DNA of 48,706 nt from an uncultured beta proteobacterium (lineage in GTDB: Bacteria > Pseudomonadota > Gammaproteobacteria > Burkholderiales > Burkholderiaceae_C): the NCBI GenBank assembly GCA_903838565.1, contig CAILZB010000120.1:1-48706 (forward strand), in the 5' to 3' direction. Below the pieces are notes generated by a model. The model was given only the letters and a program-made list of their open reading frames with translations, ran no database searches and had not been told where the DNA came from. The first letter of the stretch is position 1. Every line of letters starts with the position of its first letter. Positions 26,163 to 35,425 of the stretch are shown piece after piece. A program made the translations under genes and the position numbers.

Positions 26163-27329
26163 TCAGCCTGCCGCTTGAGCAGCACTTGCCGCGGGCGCCG
26201 CAGCCGGTGCGGCCGTGAACTTCACCTTGGTGCCGGCGCGCAGCGGTCCGACGGCGCCGCGGATGACGACGGCGTTGGGCGCCAGACCGGTGACCCCCAC
26301 CATCGCCTCGTCCTGGGACTTGCCGCGCACACCGGTCTGCACCGGGCGGTGCACGACGACGTTGTTCTCCACCAGTTGCACGTAGGGCTCGGGCTTGTCG
26401 CTGCGAACCGCGCTCAGCGGCACGCTCAGCACCGAGACGCGTGCGGTGTCCAGCGTGCCTTGGGCGAACAGGCCCTGGCGCAACCCGGGCACCGAATCCA
26501 TTCCCAGGTAAACCAGCACGCTGCGCGTTCCTGCCTGCGCACTCGGGTTGATGCGAATCACCCTGGCGCTGACGGCCTGGCTCGTGCCTTCGATGCTCAG
26601 CGTGGCCTGCTGGCCGATACGCACCGAGACCGCGTCGGCGGCGGCGAGCGTGGCTTCGAGTTCCATGCGGCTCAGGTCCACGATCTCGATGATGCGGCCA
26701 TCGATGGCGACGCGCTCACCCGGCTGCGTCATGCGCTGCGACACCCAGCCCGAGATCGGCGCCAGCAGCACGGTGTCGTCCAGGGCCTTTTGCGCCACGT
26801 CGACGGCTGCGCGCGCCGCCAGATAGGTGGACTGGGCCGATTGCAGCGCGGCTTGCGAATTCTCCAGCGCGGTGGCGGAGATGAAACCCTTGGCGACCAG
26901 CGCCTTGTTGTTGTCGAACTGGCGTTGCGCGATGTCGATCTGCGCCTTGGCCGCGGCACCCTGTTCCTGCGCCTGCTTCAGGCGCGCCTGGTACTCGGTC
27001 GGGTCCACCCTGGCCACGACCTGGCCGGCCTTGACGGCGTCGCCTTCGCGCACGCTCAAAGCCTGCAGTTCACCGGCGACGCGCGCCTTGACCACGGCCG
27101 AACTCGCGGCCTTGATCGGCCCCGAAATCGACAGACCCTGCGTCAGCTCGCGCGCCTGCGCCGTCACCACATCGGTCTGCGCCAGCTCGATCTGGGCCTC
27201 GGAGTTGTGGGCCGTTGCGGCCGTGAGCGCTTCCTGTTGTGCCTTGCGGTTGCCGAGCAGGCGTTGAATGCCGCTGGCAAAGGCGAGCACCACCAGGGCC
27301 AGGATGATCCATTTGATCCAGCGATTCAT
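26163..27329 (-). CDS. RND efflux periplasmic adaptor (membrane fusion protein)
   Basis: A 388-residue adaptor bridging pump and outer-membrane channel. One N-terminal membrane segment or signal anchor (about 5-22) is followed by a lipoyl half (VKARVAGELQALSVREGDAV, near 85), a coiled-coil hairpin (about 110-185), the second lipoyl half (DDTVLLAPISGWVSQRMTQPGERV), a beta-barrel and a membrane-proximal domain. It ends in an Ala/Pro-rich tail (APAAAPAASAAQAAG). First gene of the leftward efflux block, divergent from the M16 peptidase; the 141-base gap should hold both promoters. Confidence 0.94.
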   Translation of the reverse strand: MNRWIKWIILALVVLAFASGIQRLLGNRKAQQEALTAATAHNSEAQIELAQTDVVTAQARELTQGLSISGPIKAASSAVVKARVAGELQALSVREGDAVKAGQVVARVDPTEYQARLKQAQEQGAAAKAQIDIAQRQFDNNKALVAKGFISATALENSQAALQSAQSTYLAARAAVDVAQKALDDTVLLAPISGWVSQRMTQPGERVAIDGRIIEIVDLSRMELEATLAAADAVSVRIGQQATLSIEGTSQAVSARVIRINPSAQAGTRSVLVYLGMDSVPGLRQGLFAQGTLDTARVSVLSVPLSAVRSDKPEPYVQLVENNVVVHRPVQTGVRGKSQDEAMVGVTGLAPNAVVIRGAVGPLRAGTKVKFTAAPAAAPAASAAQAAG

Positions 27330-27470
27330 TTTTCAGGGGTTCCTTGAGTTGGGCGGGCGCTGCATGGCGCATCCCTGCAGCGTCCTGGGCTAGTGTAGTG
27401 CGCCATGCAGTGCCACTCGCCTCAAGGTACCATGCCGACTTCGTTCACTGCGCCACCCCGGAGACACTCC

Positions 27471-30203
27471 ATGCCGTTTATTCGAAAAGCCCTGATGCCT
27501 GTCCTTGCGGTCCTGCTCGTGCTCGCCGCGCCGACCCAGGCCGGCGCACAGAAGCTGCCCGCCGGCATGAGCCGCCTGAGCTCGGTGGAAGGGGTGGAGG
27601 AGTACGCGCTGAGCAACGGGCTGCAGATCCTGCTGATCAAGGACGACAGCAAGCCCAGCACGACCGTGAATCTGACCTACCGCGTGGGCAGCAAGAACGA
27701 GAACTACGGCGAAACTGGCATGGCGCATCTGCTCGAGCACCTGCTGTTCAAGGGCACACCGGGCATGCCCGGCGTCTGGTCCGAACTCACCAAGCGCGGC
27801 CTGCGCTTCAACGCCTCGACCTCGCAGGACCGCACCAATTACTTTGCCAGCCTGTCGTACAACGAGGAGAACCTGCGCTGGTACCTGAGCTGGCACGCCG
27901 ACGCCATGGTCAACAGCTTCATCGCGCGCAAGGACCTGGACACCGAGATGACGGTGGTGCGCAACGAGATGGAGATGGGCGAGAACAACGCCTGGGGCAT
28001 CCTGCTCGAACGCGTCATGGCCACGGCCTACGAGTGGCACAACTACGGCAAGAACACCATCGGCGCGCGCGCCGACGTGGAGGGCGTGGACATCCGCCAC
28101 CTGCAGGATTTCTATCACACCTACTACCGCCCGGACAACGCGACGCTCATCGTCTCGGGCAAGTTCGACCCGGTGAAGGTGCGGCAATGGATTGCCACGT
28201 ATTTCGGCAAGATCAAGAAGCCGGCCAAGCCGCTGCCGCCGCAGTACACGCTGGATCCGGCGCAGGACGGCGAGCGCAGCGTGACGGTGCGCCGCGTCGG
28301 CGGCAGCGCCATACTGGTCGCGGCCTACCACATCCCCGCAGGCGGAAGTCCCGACCATGCCGCCGCTTCCGTGCTGGCCACGGTGCTGGGCGACACGCCT
28401 TCCGGTCGCCTGCACACTCGCATCGTGGAAAAGCATCTGGCGGCCGAGGCCTTTGCCTTTCCCTGGGGACTGCAGGACCCTGCCGTCGCGCTCATGGGCT
28501 TGCAGCTGGCGCCGGGCCAGGACGTGGACAAGGCGCGCGAGGCCATGCTGGCCACGATTGAATCGCTGGCGGCCGAGCCGGTGACGCAGGAAGAGCTGGA
28601 GCGCGCGCGGCTGAAGTACCTCAAGCGCTGGGAGCTGAATTTCACCAATCCCGAGCAGGTCGGTGTGGCCCTGTCGGAGTCGATCGCGCAGGGCGACTGG
28701 CGGCTGTTCTTCCTGCACCGCGACCAGGTGCGCCAGCTCACGCTGCAGGAGGTGAACCGGGTCGCCGCCAGCTATCTGCTGCGCGACAACCGCACGTTGG
28801 GCACCTACATCCCGACAGAGAAACCGGTGCGCGCGCCGGCGCCCGCGCGCGCCGACGTGGCGCCGCTGGTGCAGGGTTACAAGGGCGAGGCGGTGGCGAC
28901 CCAGGCCGAAGTCTTTGACGCCACGCCGGACAACATCGAGCGGCGCACCCAAAGCTCGGCGCTGGCCAACGGCATGAAGCTCAGCCTGTTGACCAAGGGG
29001 GCGCGCGGCCAGGTCGTGAGCGCTCGCCTGACGCTGCAGCTGGGCGACGAAAAAAGCCTGTTCGGCCTGGAAGACGTGGCTAACGCCACCGCTGCGATGC
29101 TGAACAAGGGCACGGCCACGATGACACGCCAGCAGATCCAGGACAAGTTCGACCGCTTGAGCGCGCAGGTGGAATTCTTTGGCGGCGCCACCAGCGCCGG
29201 TGCCAGCATCAAGACCACGCGCGAGAACCTCCCCGAAGTGGTGGCGCTGGTGGGCGAAGTGCTGCGAACGGCGAGCTTCCCGGCGGACGCGTTGGAGGAG
29301 TACAAGCGCCAGGTGCTGGCCTCGATCGACGAACAGCGCACCGAGCCCGAATCCGTGGTCCAGACCGAGCTGGCGCGCTATGGAAACCCGTATCCCAAAG
29401 GCGATGTGCGCTACGCCTACAGCTTTGACGAGACGATGGAAAACACCCGGGCGTTGACGGTGGAGAAGCTGCGCGAGTTTCACGCCAGATTCTATGGCGC
29501 GCAATCAGCGCAAGGCGCGTTGGTGGGGGACTTCGATGGCGCCAAGGCGAGTCAGGCGCTGGCGTCAGCGCTGGGCGACTGGAAGTCCCAGGCGAGCGTG
29601 ACGCGGGTGCCGAATCCGCTGGTGCCGGTGGCACCGAAGCGCCTGGTATTCAAGACACCGGACAAGCAGAACGCCTTCATGCAGGTGGAGCAGGCGTTTG
29701 CCGTGAGCGACAACGACGCCGACTATGTGCCACTGATGCTGGGCAATTACCTGCTGGGCCAGGGCGGAACTTCGCGCCTGTGGATGCGCATCCGCGAGAA
29801 GGGCGGCCTGAGCTACGACGTGCGCAGCGGCATCGACTGGAACCACCATGAAGCCAACAGCGCCTGGAAGGCCACGGCCATCTTTGCACCGCTCAATCGC
29901 GACAAGGTCGAGACCGCGTTCAAGGAAGAAGTGGCGCGCGCCCTGAAGGACGGTTTCGATGCGAAGGAGTTGAGCGAAGCCAAACAAAGCCTGCTCAGTT
30001 TGCGTCGGCTGTCGCGTGCCCAGGACGCCAACCTGGCCGGCGCGCTGGCGACGAATCTGTACCTGAACCGCACCTTCGCGATCTCGCAGAAGGTCGACGA
30101 GCAGATCGCAGCCTTGACGCTGGAGCAGGTGAATGCGGCGCTGCGCAAGCACCTCAAGCCCGAGAGCTTCGTCTACGGCTTTGGCGGCGATTTCAAGGAC
30201 TGA
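27471..30203 (+). CDS. M16-family zinc metallopeptidase, two-domain periplasmic type
   Basis: A 910-residue protein. The ATG 27471 (MPFIRKALMPVLAVLLVLAA, cleavage near AGA-Q) follows GGAG; the longer frame from 27405 adds 22 residues in front of a good signal peptide. The inverted zinc motif HLLEH is at 86-90, with the third ligand Glu expected in the TVVRNEMEMGENN helix near 165. The second half is a paired M16 domain without HxxEH, normal for the pitrilysin/PqqL-like fold. Likely periplasmic peptide degradation. Followed by msrA after 62 bases. Confidence 0.93.
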   Translation: MPFIRKALMPVLAVLLVLAAPTQAGAQKLPAGMSRLSSVEGVEEYALSNGLQILLIKDDSKPSTTVNLTYRVGSKNENYGETGMAHLLEHLLFKGTPGMPGVWSELTKRGLRFNASTSQDRTNYFASLSYNEENLRWYLSWHADAMVNSFIARKDLDTEMTVVRNEMEMGENNAWGILLERVMATAYEWHNYGKNTIGARADVEGVDIRHLQDFYHTYYRPDNATLIVSGKFDPVKVRQWIATYFGKIKKPAKPLPPQYTLDPAQDGERSVTVRRVGGSAILVAAYHIPAGGSPDHAAASVLATVLGDTPSGRLHTRIVEKHLAAEAFAFPWGLQDPAVALMGLQLAPGQDVDKAREAMLATIESLAAEPVTQEELERARLKYLKRWELNFTNPEQVGVALSESIAQGDWRLFFLHRDQVRQLTLQEVNRVAASYLLRDNRTLGTYIPTEKPVRAPAPARADVAPLVQGYKGEAVATQAEVFDATPDNIERRTQSSALANGMKLSLLTKGARGQVVSARLTLQLGDEKSLFGLEDVANATAAMLNKGTATMTRQQIQDKFDRLSAQVEFFGGATSAGASIKTTRENLPEVVALVGEVLRTASFPADALEEYKRQVLASIDEQRTEPESVVQTELARYGNPYPKGDVRYAYSFDETMENTRALTVEKLREFHARFYGAQSAQGALVGDFDGAKASQALASALGDWKSQASVTRVPNPLVPVAPKRLVFKTPDKQNAFMQVEQAFAVSDNDADYVPLMLGNYLLGQGGTSRLWMRIREKGGLSYDVRSGIDWNHHEANSAWKATAIFAPLNRDKVETAFKEEVARALKDGFDAKELSEAKQSLLSLRRLSRAQDANLAGALATNLYLNRTFAISQKVDEQIAALTLEQVNAALRKHLKPESFVYGFGGDFKD

Positions 30204-30265
30204 GGGTTTCTGCCGAGCTGATGATTTCCCCTGTGAGAAATTCCCGCTGCCACACGACTGACATC

Positions 30266-30805
30266 ATGAACAAATCCTTGCAAACCATCACCCTGGGCGG
30301 CGGCTGCTTCTGGTGCCTGGACGCCGTCTTCGTCTGCGTCAAAGGCATCAGCCGCATCGAGAGCGGCTACTGCAATGGCCAGCTCCAAGCGCCGACCTAC
30401 GAGCAGGTCTGCACCGGCCACACGGGGCACAACGAGGTCGTCCAACTCACGTTTGACCCGGCGCAAATCAGCGTGCGCGAGATCCTGGAAATATTCTTCA
30501 CCATCCACGACCCCACCACGCTGAACCGTCAGGGCAACGACGTCGGCACGCAGTACCGCAGTGGGATTTATTTCTCGCAGCCAGAGCACGAAGCGGTGGC
30601 GCGCGAGGTGATCGCGGAGTTGCAGAGCGACCCGGCATGCACCCGCCCCATCGTGACCGAGCTGCTGCCGCTGGCGAACTACTGGCCGGCCGAGGATTAC
30701 CACCAGGACTACTTCGCGAAGAATCCGCACCAGGGCTACTGCATGGCCGTGGCCGGACCCAAGGTGGCGAAGTTTCGCAAGACCTTTTCGCGCCTGGCGA
30801 AATAG
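30266..30805 (+). CDS. msrA: Peptide-methionine (S)-S-oxide reductase
   Basis: A 179-residue repair enzyme that reduces the S-epimer of methionine sulfoxide. Catalytic GGCFWC lies at 12-17 (C14); the substrate pocket YEQVCTGHTGHNEVVQLTFD and NDVGTQYRSGIYF is complete; the recycling Cys is in NPHQGYC. The ATG 30266 matches the usual N-terminus; the open frame starts 15 codons earlier without support. There is no signal peptide, so it is cytoplasmic. Confidence 0.96.
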   Translation: MNKSLQTITLGGGCFWCLDAVFVCVKGISRIESGYCNGQLQAPTYEQVCTGHTGHNEVVQLTFDPAQISVREILEIFFTIHDPTTLNRQGNDVGTQYRSGIYFSQPEHEAVAREVIAELQSDPACTRPIVTELLPLANYWPAEDYHQDYFAKNPHQGYCMAVAGPKVAKFRKTFSRLAK

Positions 30806-30820
30806 TCCGCTCCTGAGAGC

Positions 30821-30841
30821 CGCTGGCCTGACCCGCCAGCG
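30821..30841 (+). terminator. Weak hairpin downstream of msrA
   Basis: CGCTGGC (30821-30827) and GCCAGCG (30835-30841) form a perfect seven-base stem with a seven-base loop, 16 bases after the msrA stop. There is no T-run after it, so a rho-independent terminator is only a possibility. Confidence 0.35.
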
Positions 30842-30948
30842 CCTGGGTCTTGCGGCAGATCAAACGTCGGCGGCGAACAGCGTCCTAAAGTGGCTGTGCC
30901 GGTCTGCGAGCGCGCTTGAGCGCAGCGCTGCCGGCGTGGGAGGACAGC

Positions 30949-31668
30949 ATGGGCGAGCCAGAGCGCACGGCGGTATTCGTGGCACGGGGGCTGACCAAGG
31001 ATTATGGCCAGGGTCCGACGGCGGTGCACGCGCTGCGCGGCGTGGACCTGGACATCTACCCGGGCGAGTTCATCGTGTTGCTGGGCGCGTCCGGCAGCGG
31101 CAAATCGACCTTGCTGAATATTCTGGGTGGCCTGGACAGCGCCACGGCGGGCGTGGCGCGCTGGCGCGAGCACGAGCTCACGCGCGCCGGAGATGCCGAG
31201 CTCACGCGCTATCGGCGCGAGCATGTGGGTTTTGTGTTCCAGTTCTACAACCTGATTCCCAGCCTGACCGCGCGCGAAAACGTGGCCCTGGTGACGGATC
31301 TGGCAGACAACCCCATGAGCCCGCAGCAGGCGCTGGAGCTGGTCGGCCTGGGCCAGCGCCTGGACCACTTCATCTCGCAGCTCTCCGGCGGTGAGCAGCA
31401 GCGTGTGGCCATCGCGCGCGCCATCGCCAAGCGTCCCGACGTGCTGTTGTGCGACGAGCCCACCGGTGCGCTCGACTGCGCCACCGGCATCCTGGTGCTG
31501 CAGGCGATCGAGAAGGTGAACCGCGAACTGGGCACCACGGCGGTGGTCATCACGAACAACGTTCCCATCGGCCAGATGGCGGACCGCGTGCTGCGCCTGG
31601 CGGATGGGCGCATCGCACAGACCACGGTCAACACCCATAAACAGGAGGCTGCCACCTTGTCGTGGTGA
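30949..31668 (+). CDS. ABC transporter ATP-binding protein, H-loop His replaced by Asn
   Basis: A 239-residue ATPase of the MacB/DevA type. The ATG 30949 follows GGGAGGACAGC. Walker [10 protein letters not shown] is at 46-54; the signature [15 protein letters not shown] and Walker [13 protein letters not shown] are normal. Where the family has the switch His (usually THN or THD), the sequence reads [16 protein letters not shown], so His has become Asn. First of a three-gene export operon with the FtsX permease (10-base gap) and the HlyD-like adaptor. ATP hydrolysis may be altered. Confidence 0.92.
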   Translation: MGEPERTAVFVARGLTKDYGQGPTAVHALRGVDLDIYPGEFIVLLGASGSGKSTLLNILGGLDSATAGVARWREHELTRAGDAELTRYRREHVGFVFQFYNLIPSLTARENVALVTDLADNPMSPQQALELVGLGQRLDHFISQLSGGEQQRVAIARAIAKRPDVLLCDEPTGALDCATGILVLQAIEKVNRELGTTAVVITNNVPIGQMADRVLRLADGRIAQTTVNTHKQEAATLSW

Positions 31669-31678
31669 GTGCCTCAGC

Positions 31679-34072
31679 ATGTTCAAGGCGCTGCACATCA
31701 AGCTCTGGCGTGACCTGTGGCACCTGCGTGCCCAGGCACTGACGATTGGCGTGGTGGTGGCCTGCGGCGTGGCCGGGTTTGTGGGCGAGTTCTCCACGCA
31801 CGAGTCGCTCAAGGGCTCACGCGACGCCTACTACCTGGCGAGCCGCTTCGCGGACGTTTTTGCCGGCGTGCGCCGGGCCCCGCTGGCGCTGCGGGATCGG
31901 GTGGCGGCGCTGGACGGCGTGGCGCAGGTGCAGTTGAGCGCGGCCTTCGATGTCCAGCTCGATCTGCCCGACGTGCTGCAATCGGTGACGGCGCGCTTCA
32001 TCTCGCTGGAGCTCGGAGCGCCGTCGGTGCAGGGCGCGGCCGCGCCTGAACCGCGACAAAGCCTGAACGTGCTGGCGCTGCGCAGCGGCCGCTGGCCGCA
32101 AAGGGTGGCGCAACTCGAGGCGGTGGTGAGCGAGCGCTTTGCACAGGTGCGCGGATTGCACGCGGGTAGCACGCTGGTGGCGCTGCTCAACGGTCGGCGC
32201 GAACGCGTGCACATCGTGGGCACGGTGCTTTCGCCCGAGTACGTCTACGCGACGCGCGGTGGCGCACCCGACGACCAGTGGTTCGGCGTTTTGTGGGTCG
32301 ACGCCGAGCGCCTGGCCACGGCATTCGACATGGATGGCGCCTTCAACCGCGTGGCGCTGAGTCTGGATGCCAGCGCGAATGAGAGCGGCGTCATCGCGGC
32401 GCTGGACCGCCTGCTGGAGCCGTATGGTGGCATCGGTGCGGTGGCTCGCGACAAGCAGTTGTCCAACGCCATCGTGAAGAACGAGCTGGACGAGCAGCGC
32501 GTTCTGGGCACCGTGCTGCCCGGCATCTTCCTGTGCGTGGCGGTGTTCATCCTGAACGTGGTGCTGAGTCGCCAAGTGGTGACGCAGCGCTCACAGATCG
32601 CCACGCTTAAGGCGCTGGGCTACACCGACCTGCAGATTGCCGCGCACTACATCGCGCTGGCGGTGGTGCTGTCAACGCTGGGAACGTTGGCGGGCCTGCT
32701 GTTCAGCCTGTGGCTGGGTCAGATGCTGCTGCAGATGTACGCCGAGGTGTTTCGCTTCACGCAACTCCTTTACCACACCGTTCCCTGGGTTGTGGGTGTG
32801 TCGGTGCTTGTGGTGACGCTGGGTGCCTCGCTCGGTGCCTTCGGCGCCATCCGCTCGGTGGTGCGCCTGTCCCCGGCGCAGGCGATGCAGCCGAGCGCGC
32901 CGCCGCTGTTTAAGCCCACGCTGGTGGAGCGCCTGGGCCTGGCCCGGCGCTGGGACGCGTCGGCGCTGATGGTGGTGCGCAACATCGAGCGGCGGCCCTG
33001 GCGCGCCGCCATGACGGTGCTGGGCATCGCGTCGGCGGTGGCGCTGCAGATTTCGGGTGCGTTCTGGCTGGATGCGATCGCGCACATCGTGGACGTGCAG
33101 TTTCGGCTGGTGCAGCAAGGCGATGTGCTGCTCAACTTCAACCGGCCGGTTCAGGTCACGTCAGCGCAGGACCTGCAGCGCCTGCCCGGGGTGCTGGCGG
33201 CCGAGGTGCAGCGCAACGAACCCGTGCGCGTGCGCGCCCACGGCCATACGGTGGACACCGTTCTGAGCGGCTATGTGTCGCAGCCGAGCTTGTTGCGCGT
33301 CATCGACGAGAACCGCGGAGCATTGCCGATGCCGCAGGATGGCGTGATGATCAACGCCTTGCTGGCGCGCGAGCTGGAGCTCAAGGTGGGCGAGCGCGTG
33401 CAGATCGAATTCAGGCTGTGGCACCGAAGGCAGGCGAGCCTGGTCGTGACCGAGGTGGTACGCACGATGTTTGGCAAGCAGGTGTTCATGGAACTCGATG
33501 CGATGAACCGGCTCGCGGGCGACGGCGCCGGTGCGACCGATGCCGCGCTGCGCGTAGACCCCGACCAGCTGCAAGGGTTCTACGCCGCAATCAAGTCCGC
33601 GCCCTATGTCGCCGCGGTGGCAGACAAGGCCAGCCTGATGCGCAGCTTCAACGAGTCCACGGCGCGCAACCTGGGCTTCTTCACCACCGTGCTGACGCTG
33701 TTTGCCGTGGCCATGGCCGTGGGCATCACCTACAACTCGGCGCGTATCGCCCTGTCCGAGCGCGCCTGGGAACTGGCCAGTCTGCGCGTGCTGGGCATGA
33801 CGCGCGCCGAAGTGTCGGTGCTGCTGCTGTCCGAGCTGGGGCTGGAGTTGCTGGTGGCGCTGCCGCTGGGCGGCGTGCTGGGATACGGACTGGCGGCAGG
33901 CTTGATGCAACTGATGGCTTCCGAGAACATCGACTTCCCGGTCGTGATCGCGCCCAGCACCTACGGCTCAGCCGCGCTGTGCGTGCTCGCCGCAGGCGTC
34001 GCCAGCGCGCTGGTGGTGCGGCGCCACATCGACCGCCTGGATCTGGTGTCGGTGCTCAAGCTGCGCGAATAA
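31679..34072 (+). CDS. FtsX-family ABC transporter permease
   Basis: A 797-residue inner-membrane protein. It begins MFKALHIKLWRDLWHLRAQA, and segment 1 is ALTIGVVVACGVAGFV. A periplasmic domain (about 40-260) is followed by an FtsX bundle with QRSQIATLKALGYTDLQIAAHY, then NIERRPWRAAMTVLGIASAV, a second periplasmic domain, and a last bundle with ERAWELASLRVLGMTRAEVS. This is the DevC/YtrF-like duplicated type that works with a HlyD-type adaptor. Substrate unknown; export across the envelope is likely. Confidence 0.93.
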   Translation: MFKALHIKLWRDLWHLRAQALTIGVVVACGVAGFVGEFSTHESLKGSRDAYYLASRFADVFAGVRRAPLALRDRVAALDGVAQVQLSAAFDVQLDLPDVLQSVTARFISLELGAPSVQGAAAPEPRQSLNVLALRSGRWPQRVAQLEAVVSERFAQVRGLHAGSTLVALLNGRRERVHIVGTVLSPEYVYATRGGAPDDQWFGVLWVDAERLATAFDMDGAFNRVALSLDASANESGVIAALDRLLEPYGGIGAVARDKQLSNAIVKNELDEQRVLGTVLPGIFLCVAVFILNVVLSRQVVTQRSQIATLKALGYTDLQIAAHYIALAVVLSTLGTLAGLLFSLWLGQMLLQMYAEVFRFTQLLYHTVPWVVGVSVLVVTLGASLGAFGAIRSVVRLSPAQAMQPSAPPLFKPTLVERLGLARRWDASALMVVRNIERRPWRAAMTVLGIASAVALQISGAFWLDAIAHIVDVQFRLVQQGDVLLNFNRPVQVTSAQDLQRLPGVLAAEVQRNEPVRVRAHGHTVDTVLSGYVSQPSLLRVIDENRGALPMPQDGVMINALLARELELKVGERVQIEFRLWHRRQASLVVTEVVRTMFGKQVFMELDAMNRLAGDGAGATDAALRVDPDQLQGFYAAIKSAPYVAAVADKASLMRSFNESTARNLGFFTTVLTLFAVAMAVGITYNSARIALSERAWELASLRVLGMTRAEVSVLLLSELGLELLVALPLGGVLGYGLAAGLMQLMASENIDFPVVIAPSTYGSAALCVLAAGVASALVVRRHIDRLDLVSVLKLRE

Positions 34073-34086
34073 CCCAAAGGAGCGGT

Positions 34087-35295
34087 ATGCAGATCAACGT
34101 CATTCAAAAATACGCGGGCTGGGTCCTGCTGGCCGGTCTTGCCGCGGCCGCTCTGGTTTGGGCCTTCAGGCCGCGCCCCCTGTCCGTGGACGCTGGCACG
34201 GTCAGCGTCGCCCGCTTCGAGCAGACGATAGAGCAGGACGGGCGCTTGCGCGTGCAAAACCGTTTCACCATCACCGCACCCACGGCCGCCGAACTGGAGC
34301 GCCCGGTGCTCAAAGTGGGTGACCCGGTGACAGCCGCGCAGGTGGTGGCCACGCTCACGCCGGTGGCGCCGCAGATGCTGGACGCGCGCACGCGCAGCGT
34401 GCTGCTGGAGCGCGTGGGCAGTGCGCAGGCCGCGCGCGCGTCGGCGCTGGCACAGCTGCAGCGCCAGCAGGCAGCGCTGGCGCGGGCCCAGCTGGATTTC
34501 GAGCGCGCGCAAAAGCTGGCCAGCGAAAACTTCGTCTCCGCTTCGGCCCGTGATCAGGCGGCGCTGAACCTGCAGGAACAGCAAAAGGCGCTGGAGGCGG
34601 CGCAGGCGCAGGCGCATGTGGCCGAGCACGCGCTGAGCGAGGCGCGTGCCGCGCTGGCCGCCAGCCAGGGGCGCAGCGATCCGGCCGATCTGGTCGCAGG
34701 GCGCTGGAATCTGAAGTCTCCCGTCAGCGGACGCGTCATCAAGCTTCATCTGGAAAGCGGCGGCCCGGTCAACGTGGGCCAGCCGCTGCTGGAGATCGCC
34801 GACACGGGTCAGGTTGACGCGGTGATTGACGTGCTCTCGACCGACGCCACGCGCGTCAAGGTCGGCGCCGTGGTCCGACTGTCCCTGGGCGCCGGTGTGG
34901 CGCCGCTGCTCGGGAATGTGGCCCGCATCGAGCCGGTGGCCTTCACCAAGGTGTCGGCGCTGGGGATCGAGGAGCAGCGCGTCAACCTGATCGTGCAGGT
35001 GCAGCCTTCAGTGGCCCAGCAGGCAGTGATCGGAGACGGCTACCGGGTGGACGCGTCGATTCTGGTGTCGGCACAGGACGCTGCCTTGCTCGTGCCCGCG
35101 GCAGCGCTGCTGCGCGACGGCGCTCAATGGAGCGTGTTTGTGGTGGACGGCGGGCGTGCCCGGCGGCGCTTGGTCCAGGTCCGGGAACGCAATGCCGAGC
35201 TGGCGTGGGTGCAGAGTGGCATCACAGAGGGTGAACGAGTGGTGCTCTACCCCGGGGCCACGCTCGCCGACGGCCAGCGGGTGCAGCTTCGCTAG
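34087..35295 (+). CDS. HlyD/DevB-type periplasmic adaptor of the ABC exporter
   Basis: A 402-residue adaptor. The ribosome site AAAGGAG precedes the ATG by seven bases. One N-terminal anchor (about 12-27) is followed by an N-terminal beta region with RFTITAPTAAELERPVLKVG (lipoyl half), a long Ala/Gln-rich coiled coil (about 100-195), WNLKSPVSGRVIKLHLESGG (second lipoyl half), and a barrel plus C-terminal domain ending GATLADGQRVQLR. It starts 14 bases after the permease stop. Together with the ATPase and permease it can form a tripartite exporter that would borrow TolC. Confidence 0.93.
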   Translation: MQINVIQKYAGWVLLAGLAAAALVWAFRPRPLSVDAGTVSVARFEQTIEQDGRLRVQNRFTITAPTAAELERPVLKVGDPVTAAQVVATLTPVAPQMLDARTRSVLLERVGSAQAARASALAQLQRQQAALARAQLDFERAQKLASENFVSASARDQAALNLQEQQKALEAAQAQAHVAEHALSEARAALAASQGRSDPADLVAGRWNLKSPVSGRVIKLHLESGGPVNVGQPLLEIADTGQVDAVIDVLSTDATRVKVGAVVRLSLGAGVAPLLGNVARIEPVAFTKVSALGIEEQRVNLIVQVQPSVAQQAVIGDGYRVDASILVSAQDAALLVPAAALLRDGAQWSVFVVDGGRARRRLVQVRERNAELAWVQSGITEGERVVLYPGATLADGQRVQLR

Positions 35296-35304
35296 CGTCA
35301 TCTC

Positions 35305-35345
35305 GGGCGAGCCATGCAAGGCTTCCCCTCGCCCTTGCGTTTTCT
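35305..35345 (+). terminator. Rho-independent terminator of the ABC exporter operon
   Basis: GGGCGAGCC (35305-35313) and GGC...CTCGCCC (35320-35334) form a GC-rich stem with an internal bulge, followed by TTGCGTTTTCTC. It starts ten bases after the adaptor stop. It suggests that the following gene has its own promoter. Confidence 0.55.
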
Positions 35346-35380
35346 CAATTTTCGGGTGGCACTTTCGTCTTCAATTCGCA

Positions 35381-35406
35381 GTGGCGCAGCACGTGGCTTG
35401 CGCCAC
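35381..35406. promoter_or_regulatory. Perfect 8-base inverted repeat before the unknown membrane protein gene
   Basis: GTGGCGCA (35381-35388) and TGCGCCAC (35399-35406) are separated by ten bases and end just before the AAAAGGAGAAGGAGC ribosome site. It may be an operator or a leader hairpin. Function unknown. Confidence 0.4.
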
Positions 35407-35425
35407 ATGAAAAAGGAGAAGGAGC

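Noticed and set aside
23234..26218. Rightward 994-codon open frame opposite the RND pump
   Set aside because: His/Asp/Gln/Arg-rich repetitive translation produced by the antisense of a GC-rich gene; no known domain.
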